Positions 1 through 6,569 of a stretch of DNA of 36,160 bases are shown in pieces (position 1 is the first letter of the stretch; the number at the start of each line of letters is the position of its first letter). Both the position numbers and the translations under genes were made by a program. The stretch lies in assembly GCA_022821275.1 (NCBI GenBank), contig JAJEDY010000031.1:1-36160 (forward strand), given 5' to 3'. The notes below the pieces were generated by a model, which worked only from the letters and a program-made list of their open reading frames with translations, searched no databases and was not told the DNA's origin. The DNA comes from Candidatus Latescibacterota bacterium. Lineage in GTDB: Bacteria > Latescibacterota > UBA2968.

Positions 1-125
1 TTTTGGATGGTCTGAGCGGTCGGCTCAAACTCTCTGGCCAGTTCAGAAGGACTGCGACCAGCGCGCACAAGCTCCACGATCTGACGTTTCAACTCGGATG
101 GATAAGGGGGACGTGTTGGTGGCAT
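1..125 (-). CDS. IS3-family transposase OrfA, N-terminal part (runs off the window)
   Basis: The 41 visible codons begin MPPTRPPYPSELKRQIVELV and continue with RAGRSPSELAREFEP. This is the first helix-turn-helix of IS3-family OrfA proteins, which bind the IS ends and are fused to the OrfB catalytic part by programmed frameshifting. The start is an ATG preceded by AAGGAG with a suitable spacing, lying just inside the presumed left end of the element. The rest of OrfA and all of OrfB lie beyond position 1, so activity of the element cannot be judged. Confidence 0.75.
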   Translation of the reverse strand, partial: MPPTRPPYPSELKRQIVELVRAGRSPSELAREFEPTAQTIQ

Positions 126-180
126 AGTGGGTCTCCTTTCTAGTTACTGATAAGGTACCCACCCAAACGGGTCAAGTCCA
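1..180 (-). mobile_element. Left end of an IS3-family insertion sequence
   Basis: The window opens inside an insertion sequence that runs off the left edge. Its first reading frame (start codon at 123-125, minus strand) is a typical IS3-type OrfA. Upstream of that start lies a run that reads TGGACTTGACCCGTTTGGGT on the minus strand, ending at about position 180. It begins with TGG and looks like an IS3-family terminal inverted repeat. The serine recombinase remnant to the right changes character at this same point, so I place the IS boundary near 180. The other end is outside the window, so the repeat pair and any target duplication cannot be confirmed. Confidence 0.6.
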
Positions 181-703
181 GGCTTTTTTGTTCTTCCAGA
201 TCAATAATTTTCTGGCTTATAGTTTTTATTCCAACCCTCCTTCCAGCGATACTTTCCACCAGAGCATCCAGCTTATTGTCGATATCTTTGAGAAGCCTTT
301 GATAATTTTTCTGTGCTTGCATCAAGGATTTCATACGCTCTGAGTTATTTGTTGTCGCTTCAGCAACAAGGTCTTGGACACGTTTTTGATCATCACTGAG
401 TTGGATTAACCGATCAGCGACGACTTTTTCAAGGGCTTGTGCGGGCACAAGCTTCATTTTGCATTCCCTGTTGCCACGATGGATTTTACAGGTGCATTGG
501 TAGTAGAAATAGGGTTTTTTCTGGCGATTCATGCCGTAATAAGGTGTCATATAGGACTTGCACCATCCGCATTTTACCAGCCCTTGGAGTAAGAAGGTAT
601 GTAGGTTTTGTTTTCTGCTCCTTGAACCAGTGACCCGTTTGGTTTCTATAATGGCTGGATCTGATGATATTTCCGGACTGCTTGGCAATGGCGCGAGAAC
701 CAT
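140..703 (-). pseudogene. Large serine recombinase, C-terminal remnant
   Basis: The 187-residue frame carries a recombinase zinc beta-ribbon (GLVKCGWCKSYM, then YFYYQCTC, about residues 41-72) followed by a charged coiled-coil stretch (about residues 85-170). This is the layout downstream of the catalytic domain in large serine recombinases. The N-terminal resolvase domain with the catalytic serine is absent, and an in-frame TGA lies immediately upstream of the first ATG. The last dozen residues (LDLTRLGGYLISN) are encoded by the end of the neighbouring IS, so the true C-terminus is also lost. The remnant therefore lacks both ends and is not expected to recombine DNA. Confidence 0.7.
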
Positions 704-732
704 TGTAAAAGGGATTCAATAGATTATCAGCA

Positions 733-836
733 TCCATCAGACTGTTGATAATTTTGTCTTAACATTACGAATACGTTTTAGCCCTGACGGACAAACTTGC
801 GGAAGCCCTGACGCCTCCTATCAACAGTTTGATGGA
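733..836. repeat. 18-bp imperfect inverted repeat (733-750 / 819-836)
   Basis: Positions 733-750 read TCCATCAGACTGTTGATA, and 819-836 read its reverse complement with one mismatch (17 of 18). The left arm lies just upstream of the serine recombinase remnant, and the right arm lies inside the loop of the terminator-like structure at 781-855. It could be a recombination or insertion footprint, or part of an RNA fold. Confidence 0.6.
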
Positions 837-855
837 ACCGTCAGGGCTTTTTTCT
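781..855 (+). terminator. Terminator-like hairpin with two alternative left arms
   Basis: The right arm at 838-849 can pair with either of two left arms. GCCCTGACGG at 781-790 pairs perfectly with 838-847, and AAGCCCTGACG at 803-813 pairs perfectly with 839-849. A T-rich tract follows immediately (848-859). The hairpin would end transcripts moving rightward, but no plus-strand gene is visible just upstream. The interval 704-1023 holds no convincing gene. It also contains a second perfect 9-bp hairpin at 929-949 with no T tract. Confidence 0.5.
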
Positions 856-1023
856 TTTTCGCACGACACACACAACCACTCAGGCAGCCCGATCAGTCGG
901 GTAGCCTACTAAATAGAATAGCCAACCTAATGCCAGTGGCACTGGCATTGGATCAAATTCTTTTATTTTTATAAACACCTCAATTGAAATAATCCCTGAT
1001 CAGATTTTGCCACTGGTCGGGGG

Positions 1024-1377
1024 TTAAAGGTTTACTTTACAATCTCTCTTTGCCGACCATTCAACACCATCTTGACGCCCGTGAACCGTATGAACCCCAG
1101 GGGGCCAAATAACTGTGATATTTGTTATCTCCTGCAACCCCTTTTTTTCTTCTGCATCTTCTATCGCTGAAATTACAGACCGACCTAATTCACGGGTTGT
1201 TTTCTTTTTTCCATTCTTGCGGAAATGACTTACACTCAAACAGTTCGCGATGAACCGCAGTTTCTTAATCGTTGGCCTTGCAATCCTGCCGTTTTCGTCC
1301 CTTACTACAAACGTGCCGCTCTCAAATTCTTTTATGAGACACGATTCATACTCCACAGACCTGACAACTTTTGACAT
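1024..1377 (-). CDS. Small hypothetical protein, 117 aa
   Basis: I do not recognise the family. The protein is charged and soluble, with no signal peptide or membrane segment. It begins MSKVVRSVEYESCLIKEFES and has a basic centre (HFRKNGKKKTTRELGRSVIS, about residues 51-70) that could contact nucleic acid. The start is well supported: AGGAG lies seven bases before the ATG, and a sigma70-like promoter with an operator-like palindrome lies just upstream. It stands alone between recombinase remnants, which suggests a cargo or regulatory gene of a mobile element. The C-terminal tryptophan-rich part (VIWPPGVHTVHGRQDGVEW) is distinctive and would be a good search seed. Confidence 0.65.
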   Translation of the reverse strand: MSKVVRSVEYESCLIKEFESGTFVVRDENGRIARPTIKKLRFIANCLSVSHFRKNGKKKTTRELGRSVISAIEDAEEKKGLQEITNITVIWPPGVHTVHGRQDGVEWSAKRDCKVNL

Positions 1378-1409
1378 AATGTTTCTCCTCTAAAAAGGTG
1401 CGAAAAAGC

Positions 1410-1450
1410 CTAATTACACTAAATTAGCACATTATTAGAGGTATTGTCAA
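1410..1450 (-). promoter_or_regulatory. Promoter with overlapping palindrome for the 117-aa protein
   Basis: On the minus strand, TTGACA (1445-1450) is followed after 18 bases by TAATTT (1421-1426). An inverted repeat, CTAATT / AATTAG (1410-1415 and 1422-1427), overlaps the -10 box and would suit a repressor site. The start codon of the downstream gene is about 35 bases beyond the likely transcription start. Confidence 0.5.
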
Positions 1451-1545
1451 GAAAAAAAATGTTTTTATGGGTTTTTTATGCCATTCAGAACTTGAGGGGT
1501 AGTGACTGATATAGAGGATTTTACCCCTCAAAGTGCCGAGCTTTC

Positions 1546-2330
1546 TTGAACCACCTCGCCACTAGGATCAACCCTCGAACTGGTGAACCCGTGAGAATGA
1601 CGACCGTACATGCGTACGCCACCGCCATACGCGCAGACCTTAAAGCCTTCGGAAAAGAACATCTCTTTGGCACGAAGTCCCAGGCAGCCCTCAAACGCAT
1701 ACAGCGAGAGAAAAGCGACGCTGGCCAGGTCGCACTGCGCCAGGCAAAGGCTTTGAATTGGGCAGACGTGAACCTTTGCGCCCGCATTGCTGAAAAATCA
1801 GGGCTGACGGTTGGCTGGCGTGATAGCGCAATGATCCGCGTGATGTCTGACGGACTTTTGCGTATCTCGGAATTGGTCGCCCTCGATGTGGAGGATATTT
1901 CAGAGAACAACAACGGTACAGGTACCGCGATGATTAGACGCTCCAAAACCGACCAGGCCGGAGAAGGTGCATATATCGGCCTGGGAAAGCCCACAATGGA
2001 CGCCATACGCACCTACACCCAAAGAGCAGACATTCACGAAGGCGCACTGTTCAGAAGAATTTGGAAAGGCGGCAACCGCGTCAGTGATTACCGAATTTCT
2101 ATCAATGGCGCACGTCACGCTATTCAGGCGGTAACGCGCCAGCGGGCATTGACAGAATTTCAGGACACAGCGCACGGGTTGGAAGTGCCCAAGATTTGGT
2201 CAAGCAAGGGGCGACGTTGCCCGATCTGATGCAGGTGGGCAGATGGGAAGATGAGAAAATGCCGGCGCGGTATTCCAAAGCCCTCTCTGCTGAGGACAAC
2301 GCGATTATGCGCTTCAAGTACAGGAAATAA
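1546..2330 (+). pseudogene. Tyrosine recombinase (phage-integrase family), broken
   Basis: The first frame (1546-2229) covers the end of the N-terminal DNA-binding domain and most of the catalytic domain. The first active-site arginine is in LLRISELVALD and the lysine in RRSKTDQ. The remaining active-site motifs lie in a different frame from about 2130 to 2330: SGHSAR (His-x-x-Arg), GRWED (Trp in the second His position) and the tyrosine in ARYSKAL. A single frameshift between about 2120 and 2150 therefore splits the catalytic domain. The start is TTG with no clear ribosome binding site, and about 60 N-terminal residues expected in this family are missing. It was presumably the integrase of an element in this accessory region. 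Confidence 0.8.
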
Positions 2331-2382
2331 CGCCCTAATATCAGTAACACCTATATTCTCGCGCTCACGATCTGGAGAAAAC

Positions 2383-2658
2383 ATGTCAAAATCTAAACGT
2401 CCGGTCGGGCGACCAAAGACAACCGACCTGATAACGTTCTCGGTAAAGATTCCGTGCAAACTTCAAGCCACGCTGGACAAGGCAGCCGCCGATTCCTTGG
2501 ACTCTCGGAATATGGTCATAAGGCGCGAAGTTCCCAATGTGTACCCCCAGGAAAAATTTGAAATACAGCGAATAGGCACGCTCGCGCCCGCCTCGAGTAC
2601 AACACAAAAGCCCGTTGATCGGTTAAGACCAACGGGCTTTTGCTATTCGCTTTTTTGA
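2383..2658 (+). CDS. Ribbon-helix-helix type DNA-binding protein, 91 aa
   Basis: The start has GGAGAA placed six bases before the ATG. The N-terminus carries a basic AT-hook-like run (KRPVGRPKT), then LITFSVKIPCKLQATLDKAA and SLDSRNMVIRR. This follows the pattern of ribbon-helix-helix regulators: a short strand, then a helix with P-x-x-L-x-x-x-L, then an S-R-N-x-V-I helix. The second half (from about residue 50) does not resemble the family and runs through the terminator at 2606-2641, so the natural C-terminus is probably lost. Such proteins commonly act as antitoxin-like or plasmid-type repressors. It directly follows the integrase remnant. Confidence 0.6.
   Translation: MSKSKRPVGRPKTTDLITFSVKIPCKLQATLDKAAADSLDSRNMVIRREVPNVYPQEKFEIQRIGTLAPASSTTQKPVDRLRPTGFCYSLF
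2606..2641. terminator. Bidirectional intrinsic terminator
   Basis: AAAAGCCCGTT (2606-2616) pairs perfectly with AACGGGCTTTT (2631-2641) around a short loop. Symmetric A and T runs let it work in both directions. It lies at the end of the ribbon-helix-helix gene and just past the stop of the convergent membrane protein gene. Confidence 0.7.
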
Positions 2659-2690
2659 GGATGTGTTTGGCTATCTGATAGCTTGACTTG

Positions 2691-3113
2691 TTATTGTTGT
2701 CTATCATTGTCTGTGTCATCATCCGAAACAAAGGGCGGCAATGGAACGTTGGGATGGTTTTCCTCCAACCAGCTACGCCACTGGGCATTATTTTCTTTGA
2801 GCTTTCGATCCTGCCGCTCGCGGTATTTTTCGACTAAAAGTGACTTCATACCTACCCCCTGTATAACTAAAAAGGCAAAGACGACAGCAAAAATACCTAC
2901 AGATCCTATGGAGATAGCCAAGTCAATAATACCATCCCTATCGAGTCCGATAATTTTGTCCCAGTCACGCCAAAGAACCAGACCTAACAAGGGCACAAAA
3001 CACACGAGAGCCAACCCTATGATCCACTCTCTTTCCTCTGGCGTACAACTCCAAATATCTACTCGATCATCTGCGGGGCTTTGCCTCTGCTCCATTTGTT
3101 CCTTACTCTCCAT
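2691..3113 (-). CDS. Small two-span membrane protein, 140 aa
   Basis: Not recognised. The chosen start gives MESKEQMEQRQSP, an acidic leader, then two hydrophobic segments (IIGLALVCFVPLLGLVLW and IIDLAISIGSVGIFAVVFAF) separated by a short charged loop. The soluble tail includes KYRERQDRKLKENNAQWRSW and ends acidic. A longer reading from a TTG at 3191 would add 26 residues, but its leader overlaps the hairpin at 3190-3230, so I prefer the internal ATG. No clear function follows. Comparable small two-span proteins with a trailing charged helix are common cargo of mobile elements. Confidence 0.55.
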   Translation of the reverse strand: MESKEQMEQRQSPADDRVDIWSCTPEEREWIIGLALVCFVPLLGLVLWRDWDKIIGLDRDGIIDLAISIGSVGIFAVVFAFLVIQGVGMKSLLVEKYRERQDRKLKENNAQWRSWLEENHPNVPLPPFVSDDDTDNDRQQ

Positions 3114-3189
3114 TTCTCTAGGGAAATTTCCCCCACCTTCAAAAAAGGTAACGAAATAGAAATCTAACAGCAAGAATAATCTCCACCAC

Positions 3190-3230
3190 AAAGGCCACTG
3201 ATCCTCACCGATCGGCGGCCTTTTTATTTT
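3190..3230 (+). terminator. Intrinsic terminator upstream of the RadC-like gene
   Basis: AAAGGCC (3190-3196) pairs with GGCCTTT (3217-3223). The stem continues inward through CTGATC / GATCGG with one G-T pair, and T-rich sequence follows to 3230. It would insulate the following cassette from rightward read-through. Confidence 0.6.
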
Positions 3231-3354
3231 GTGCGATTATCAAAATTTCCTGGCACAAATACAATGACGGGGAATTCGTCCGCCCCAGTGAACGGGCAAA
3301 AAAATACCCTGGCAAGTGCCGACACACCCACCAGGGCAAAGGAAAACTTAATGC

Positions 3355-3374
3355 ACACCTTGACAGGTGTTTTT
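3355..3374 (+). promoter_or_regulatory. Small terminator-like hairpin just before the RadC-like start
   Basis: ACACCT (3355-3360) and AGGTGT (3365-3370) form a six-base-pair stem with a TGAC loop, followed by four T residues. It ends 17 bases before the start codon, right ahead of the ribosome binding site (AAGGGGAG). It may act as a small attenuator or may be chance. Confidence 0.3.
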
Positions 3375-3391
3375 CCAAGAAAGGGGAGTCT

Positions 3392-4270
3392 ATGGACACC
3401 GCAAGAGAAAAGCCGACCCCGCGACAACGGCATCGGCTCAATCAGTTGTTGCTTTCTTTGGTCTTCACCGCGGAAGAAGCCCACCGCATTGCTATTTGGC
3501 TGAACAGTCCACGCGCAACCAAAGAGAAGGCGAGCGAAATGATCGACAACGCACTGGCTCGCATCAAAAAGCGAGATGATGCGAAAAAAGCCAGTGCTGA
3601 GCGCAGGGCCGAATACCGCGCGAATAAAGAAAATGGTGGTGGCGAATATCCCCCCAAACGGTATTCCAACGAACACCCGCCCAATGGTGGAGATTCGGCC
3701 AATGGAGAGACCCCCGAAGATACACCAGCTCCCCCTTCAGTTCCTGCACCAGCTCGCAAAGCTGAAGTAGAAAAGCCGCCCGGGCAACTCGCTGACCGAA
3801 CCTTAAAGGGCAACGATCTGACCAAAGACCAACAACTGACCCTGCAAGCAGTCATAGAATTCTCCAGGCGAGTGCTTAATCAGGGCATGGGCACTGAGCC
3901 ATCCATAACAAGCCCGCTCGATGTAATCCCTGAGCTTCGCCACATAAAGGATCTGAAGCGTGAGCATTTCGTCTGTGTCTATCTGAATGCAAGAAATCAA
4001 ATCTTGAACGTCGCCACAATCAGCATCGGATCCCTCAATGCGAGCCTCGTTCACCCCAGAGAAGTACTAGGCCCGGCCATTGAATCATCCGTGGCCAGTA
4101 TGATCCTTGCTCATAACCACCCCAGTACGGATGTAACTCCCAGTAGAGAGGACATCGAGCTTACTCGAAGACTGGTGAAAGCCGGAGAGATCATGGGCAT
4201 CGAGATACTCGACCATCTCGTTATCGGAGGCGACCGTTTCTTAAGTATGAAAGAGGCGAATGTATTCTAA
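3392..4270 (+). CDS. RadC/JAMM-domain protein with an unusual N-terminal region
   Basis: The C-terminal 120 residues form a RadC-type JAB/JAMM metalloprotease-like domain. Its metal-site set is intact: E224, then H241-x-H243, S251 and D254 in AHNHPSTDVTPSREDIELTR. Such RadC proteins are frequent on mobile elements, but their biochemical role is unsettled. The usual helix-hairpin-helix domain is absent. Residues 1-75 are instead a helical, charged segment (TPRQRHRLNQLLLSLVFTAE onward). Residues 76-125 are a low-complexity Asn/Gly/Pro linker. The start has a strong AAGGGGAG. The reading frame stays open upstream to about 3209 without a standard start codon. It heads a cassette with the next two genes. 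Confidence 0.85.
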   Translation: MDTAREKPTPRQRHRLNQLLLSLVFTAEEAHRIAIWLNSPRATKEKASEMIDNALARIKKRDDAKKASAERRAEYRANKENGGGEYPPKRYSNEHPPNGGDSANGETPEDTPAPPSVPAPARKAEVEKPPGQLADRTLKGNDLTKDQQLTLQAVIEFSRRVLNQGMGTEPSITSPLDVIPELRHIKDLKREHFVCVYLNARNQILNVATISIGSLNASLVHPREVLGPAIESSVASMILAHNHPSTDVTPSREDIELTRRLVKAGEIMGIEILDHLVIGGDRFLSMKEANVF

Positions 4271-4273
4271 CCC

Positions 4274-4297
4274 CCTGGGCGGCTCTCGAAGTCGCCC
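4274..4297 (+). repeat. Intergenic hairpin, copy 1
   Basis: It starts CCTGGGCGGC and ends GTCGCCC. The stem is GGGCGGC / GTCGCCC with one G-U pair. The same design returns at 4727-4751, after the next gene. There is no T tract, so it is more likely an RNA processing or stability element than a terminator. Confidence 0.55.
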
Positions 4298-4351
4298 AAT
4301 TTCACACAAGAGGATCAAAACAATGTGGACGGAGTAGAAAGGAATCCCCCA

Positions 4352-4699
4352 ATGACAGACAAAACAACCCCCGATTACACGGACGCCCCGCCTGAAATTT
4401 CCCAGGCAATCCGGGAGTCCACAACCACACAGGAGAGACACATGCCACAACCTGAAATAACATTCCGTCATGGTCTATGCTCTGCGAGTGTTTTCGAGCA
4501 GGACTTTGAGCGAGACGGGGAAAAGCTGACCGTCCAAACCGTCACCTTCCAGCGCAGTTACTTGGACAAAGAGGGAAATTGGCAACAGACCAACAGCCTC
4601 AAAGTGAACGATATACCAAAGGCTGTTTTGGTACTTCAAAAAGCGTACGAATTTCTCACTTCAAACAGCTTTGCCGATCCCGGCGCCAATGGTGAATAA
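4352..4699 (+). CDS. Small conserved protein of the RadC cassette
   Basis: The core (ITFRHGLCSASVFEQDFERD, then a segment with GNWQQTNSLKVNDIPKAVLV) resembles a small family of conserved hypothetical proteins that I recall from mobile and recombination-rich loci. Those have a beta-rich front and a final helix rich in Leu and Lys. No enzyme motif is visible. Two starts are possible: the ATG at 4352 (AAAGGA nine bases upstream, 115 aa) or the ATG at 4442. The latter has the best ribosome binding site in the cassette (AGGAGAG) and gives an 85-aa protein beginning at the conserved core. The first 30 residues may be a poorly conserved extension. Confidence 0.65.
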   Translation: MTDKTTPDYTDAPPEISQAIRESTTTQERHMPQPEITFRHGLCSASVFEQDFERDGEKLTVQTVTFQRSYLDKEGNWQQTNSLKVNDIPKAVLVLQKAYEFLTSNSFADPGANGE

Positions 4700-4726
4700 C
4701 GTACCGCCGGTGCAGTCAACCGATCA

Positions 4727-4751
4727 CCTGGGCGGCCTCCTGCGGTCGCCC
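4727..4751 (+). repeat. Intergenic hairpin, copy 2
   Basis: It starts CCTGGGCGGCC and ends GTCGCCC, with the same stem as the copy at 4274-4297 but a different loop. It sits 27 bases after a stop codon and 23 bases before the next ATG, mirroring the placement of copy 1. Confidence 0.55.
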
Positions 4752-4774
4752 GCAACCATTGAAAGGATTACACA

Positions 4775-5033
4775 ATGGCAATCACAGAAGCCGATCTGCT
4801 TCCCGAAGTCGATGTTGAGGCTATCGTGGGCGAGTGTTATATGCCGTTTCCCAGTGACGTGATAAAGATTCGCAATGACGCTGGCACAGGTGGCAAAGAC
4901 TTGTCCTATGTGGGACACCCCGAATATACCCGGCGCCTCGACCGGCTCTTTCCCTTCGCCGCCTGATGGTGGGGTGCGTATCACTAAAAAAGAGGCATCG
5001 GATCTGATCAGCCGCGCATTTGGCGAGAAGTAA
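4775..5033 (+). pseudogene. Rad52/Rad22-like single-strand annealing protein, internally deleted
   Basis: The first frame (4775-4966, AAAGGA eight bases before the ATG) reads MPFPSDVIKIRN, then GGKDLSYVGHPEYTRRLDRL. This matches the N-terminal signature of bacterial and phage Rad52-family annealing proteins: a PFP-x-x-I motif, a GG-x-x-LSYV strand, and a helix ending RLN/RLD. The core that follows in the family is missing. From 4974, in another frame, the sequence reads VRITKKEASDLISRAFGEK and stops at 5033, which resembles the C-terminal tail seen on several such proteins. Most of the annealing domain has been lost by deletion plus frameshift. A RadC-like gene next to an annealing protein fits a phage- or plasmid-type recombination cassette. 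Confidence 0.5.
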
Positions 5034-5037
5034 AGGC

Positions 5038-5096
5038 GTCTGAGAGGCGATAATTAAAAACGTGCCTGGGGGAGACACGTCTATCGCTTCTCAGAC
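5038..5096. repeat. Nested 59-nt hairpin upstream of TnpB
   Basis: A 15-bp stem (5038-5052 with 5082-5096, one G-U pair in RNA) encloses a second hairpin, ACGTG / CACGT (5060-5064 and 5076-5080), with a purine-rich loop containing GGGGGAGA. It lies 113 bases before the TnpB start and immediately after the Rad52-like remnant. It could be the subterminal hairpin of an IS200/IS605-type left end or a structured RNA. No T tract follows. Confidence 0.6.
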
Positions 5097-5208
5097 AGCT
5101 TAAAAATAGAGGTTTCAGAGGTTTTTGTGCATCGAGGGCGTCAGGCGCGGTGAACAGTCCCCCAACCATCGGCGCCCAATGCTCGAGAACATTCACAAGG
5201 GATTACTG

Positions 5209-5752
5209 ATGGACTATTTGACATACAAATACAAGCTGTATAGCCGTTGCGACCGCAACAGGTATCTCCATCAGAACATAGACGCCTTTGCTGGCGTGTA
5301 TAATCACTTCATTGCTCTGCACAGGCGATACTACCGGCTATACAAAAAGTATCCGCACAAATTCGCCCTGATAAACCACCTGACAAAGCTGAAAAAGACC
5401 AGGCGTTTTTCTCACTGGCGACTGTTGCCGTCAACGGCATTGCGAAATGTGATTGAGCGCATAGACTTTGGCTATCAAAAGTTCTTTGCCAAACAGAACA
5501 AGCGACCGCCGAAGTTTCGCTCTCGATACAGGTATCAGTCTTATGCACTGAGAGAAAAAGAAGGCTACAAATTTCTGGATGGTAACAAAGTCCGGATCAG
5601 CTTCGGTTATCGCGGCAAAATCAAGCGCACATTCAGGTATCACAAAAGCAGGGACTTCGATGTGGAATGTGTAAAAATGGTCACAATCAAACGCGACCGC
5701 GTGGGCGATTTGTGGCTGTGTGTTGTCGCAAAGGCTGAAAGTTCCAGGTCGA
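5209..5752 (+). pseudogene. tnpB: TnpB (IS200/IS605 RNA-guided nuclease), N-terminal part only
   Basis: The ATG at 5209 has AAGGGA upstream, and the frame begins MDYLTYKYKLYSRCDRNRYL. About 180 residues match the N-terminal recognition and wedge part of TnpB: the YKYKLY opening, NHFIALHRRYYRLYKKY, PPKFRSR, and the strand RDRVGDLWLCVVAKA that precedes the first RuvC motif. All three RuvC acidic motifs and the zinc ribbon are missing. The frame passes into sequence that belongs to the opposite-strand gene ending at 5753. The nuclease is therefore inactive, and the right end with its guide RNA region has been lost. No TnpA is present. Confidence 0.75.
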
Positions 5753-6235
5753 TCATTTTATTTTCGGTGGAATTTTTACGCCTATTTGCTTCAGGTTGTC
5801 GATCACCTCGAAGTCGGTCTCAACTGCCTGGCCTGCGCCGAGCCGCTCAACGGCGTCCACAGCCGCCACGTAAAGCTGAATCATTGCCCGCTTTTCCTCA
5901 TTCTCTAACGCGACCTTCTCGGCCTTTAACTCGGTCGCCTTTGTCTGCGCCTCGGTCAATTCCTTCCGGGCTTTATAGACCGTGGTACGCGCCTCGACCT
6001 CGGCAATCTTCGCCTGTATCGGTAACAGGTTGATTCGTGCCCGTATCTCTGCCCCTGGATCCATATCCCGATAGACAGTAGCAGCCCTATTGAGCAGTTC
6101 GTCATAATCTCCAAAGGCGTCCCGCTCCCCTCGTTCGATCCGTTCCCTTTCCAAAATCTTGCTACATTCCCACAGTTTATTTTCCAAGATGTGGCAACGT
6201 GGGCATTTCTTTTCATCTCCGTTTGTCTCGGCCAT
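5753..6235 (-). CDS. Coiled-coil protein with an N-terminal zinc-binding CxxC
   Basis: Not recognised by family. The first residues hold a CPRCHILENKLWEC stretch (two cysteine pairs able to bind zinc). Residues 85-135 are an Ala/Glu/Lys-rich coiled coil (ELTEAQTKATELKAEKVALE). The ATG follows GGGAGA at eight bases. A 19-codon frame with a related CxxC start lies just upstream, and a strong promoter precedes both. The stop codon sits at the point where the TnpB remnant is cut off, so this end of the gene may itself be a junction. It is probably a cargo protein of the inserted DNA. Confidence 0.65.
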   Translation of the reverse strand: MAETNGDEKKCPRCHILENKLWECSKILERERIERGERDAFGDYDELLNRAATVYRDMDPGAEIRARINLLPIQAKIAEVEARTTVYKARKELTEAQTKATELKAEKVALENEEKRAMIQLYVAAVDAVERLGAGQAVETDFEVIDNLKQIGVKIPPKIK

Positions 6236-6288
6236 TGTAAAGTCTCCCTTGAAAGTGTAAGTGTTCCGTAAGTTGTCCTCTCAGTTTT

Positions 6289-6348
6289 CTATACCTCAAC
6301 CTCGCGCTCCAGAGCCGCGCACCTCTCACATTGGCCTTGCTCAATCAT
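6289..6348 (-). CDS. Possible 19-aa micro-protein with CxxC
   Basis: An ATG with a strong AAGGAG (six bases away) opens a 19-codon frame, MIEQGQCERCAALEREVEV, ending in TAG. Its CERCAALE resembles CPRCHILE at the start of the downstream 160-aa protein, so it may be a truncated duplicate or a leader peptide. It lies between the promoter at 6402-6431 and the 160-aa gene, 53 bases ahead of that gene's start. Only the ribosome binding site and motif support it. Confidence 0.35.
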   Translation of the reverse strand: MIEQGQCERCAALEREVEV

Positions 6349-6401
6349 GACGCTCTCCTTTCTCTGGATCCGCCCCCAATAATGCCCTGTCCTTTTTTGT
6401 A

Positions 6402-6431
6402 ATAATACGCGATAGTTGTCCCATCTGTCAA
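6402..6431 (-). promoter_or_regulatory. Strong sigma70-like promoter for the CxxC genes
   Basis: On the minus strand, a perfect TTGACA (6426-6431) and TATTAT (6402-6407) are separated by 18 bases. They lie about 55 bases upstream of the micro-protein start. This is the best consensus promoter in the accessory region. Confidence 0.65.
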
Positions 6432-6450
6432 GGTCTGGGCGAAATGAATT

Positions 6451-6484
6451 AGCCCGTCAATCGAATGAGATCAACGGGCTTTTG
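6451..6484 (+). terminator. Terminator-like hairpin
   Basis: AGCCCGT (6451-6457) pairs with ACGGGCT (6474-6480), followed by TTTG. The right arm and tail match those of the terminator at 2606-2641, which suggests the two share an origin. It lies upstream of the promoter at 6402-6431, so on the minus strand it separates the 66-aa gene from the CxxC genes. Confidence 0.5.
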
Positions 6485-6569
6485 TCTTATGCTTGGTCGA
6501 GCACCACAACACGTACCAGGGCATAGCCGACGACAGAAACCAAAATGCAAGTGTTTTATGAGGATGTAA

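Noticed and set aside
3231-3503. 90-codon plus-strand frame overlapping the RadC-like start
   Set aside because: It overlaps the well-supported RadC frame out of phase and lacks a ribosome binding site.
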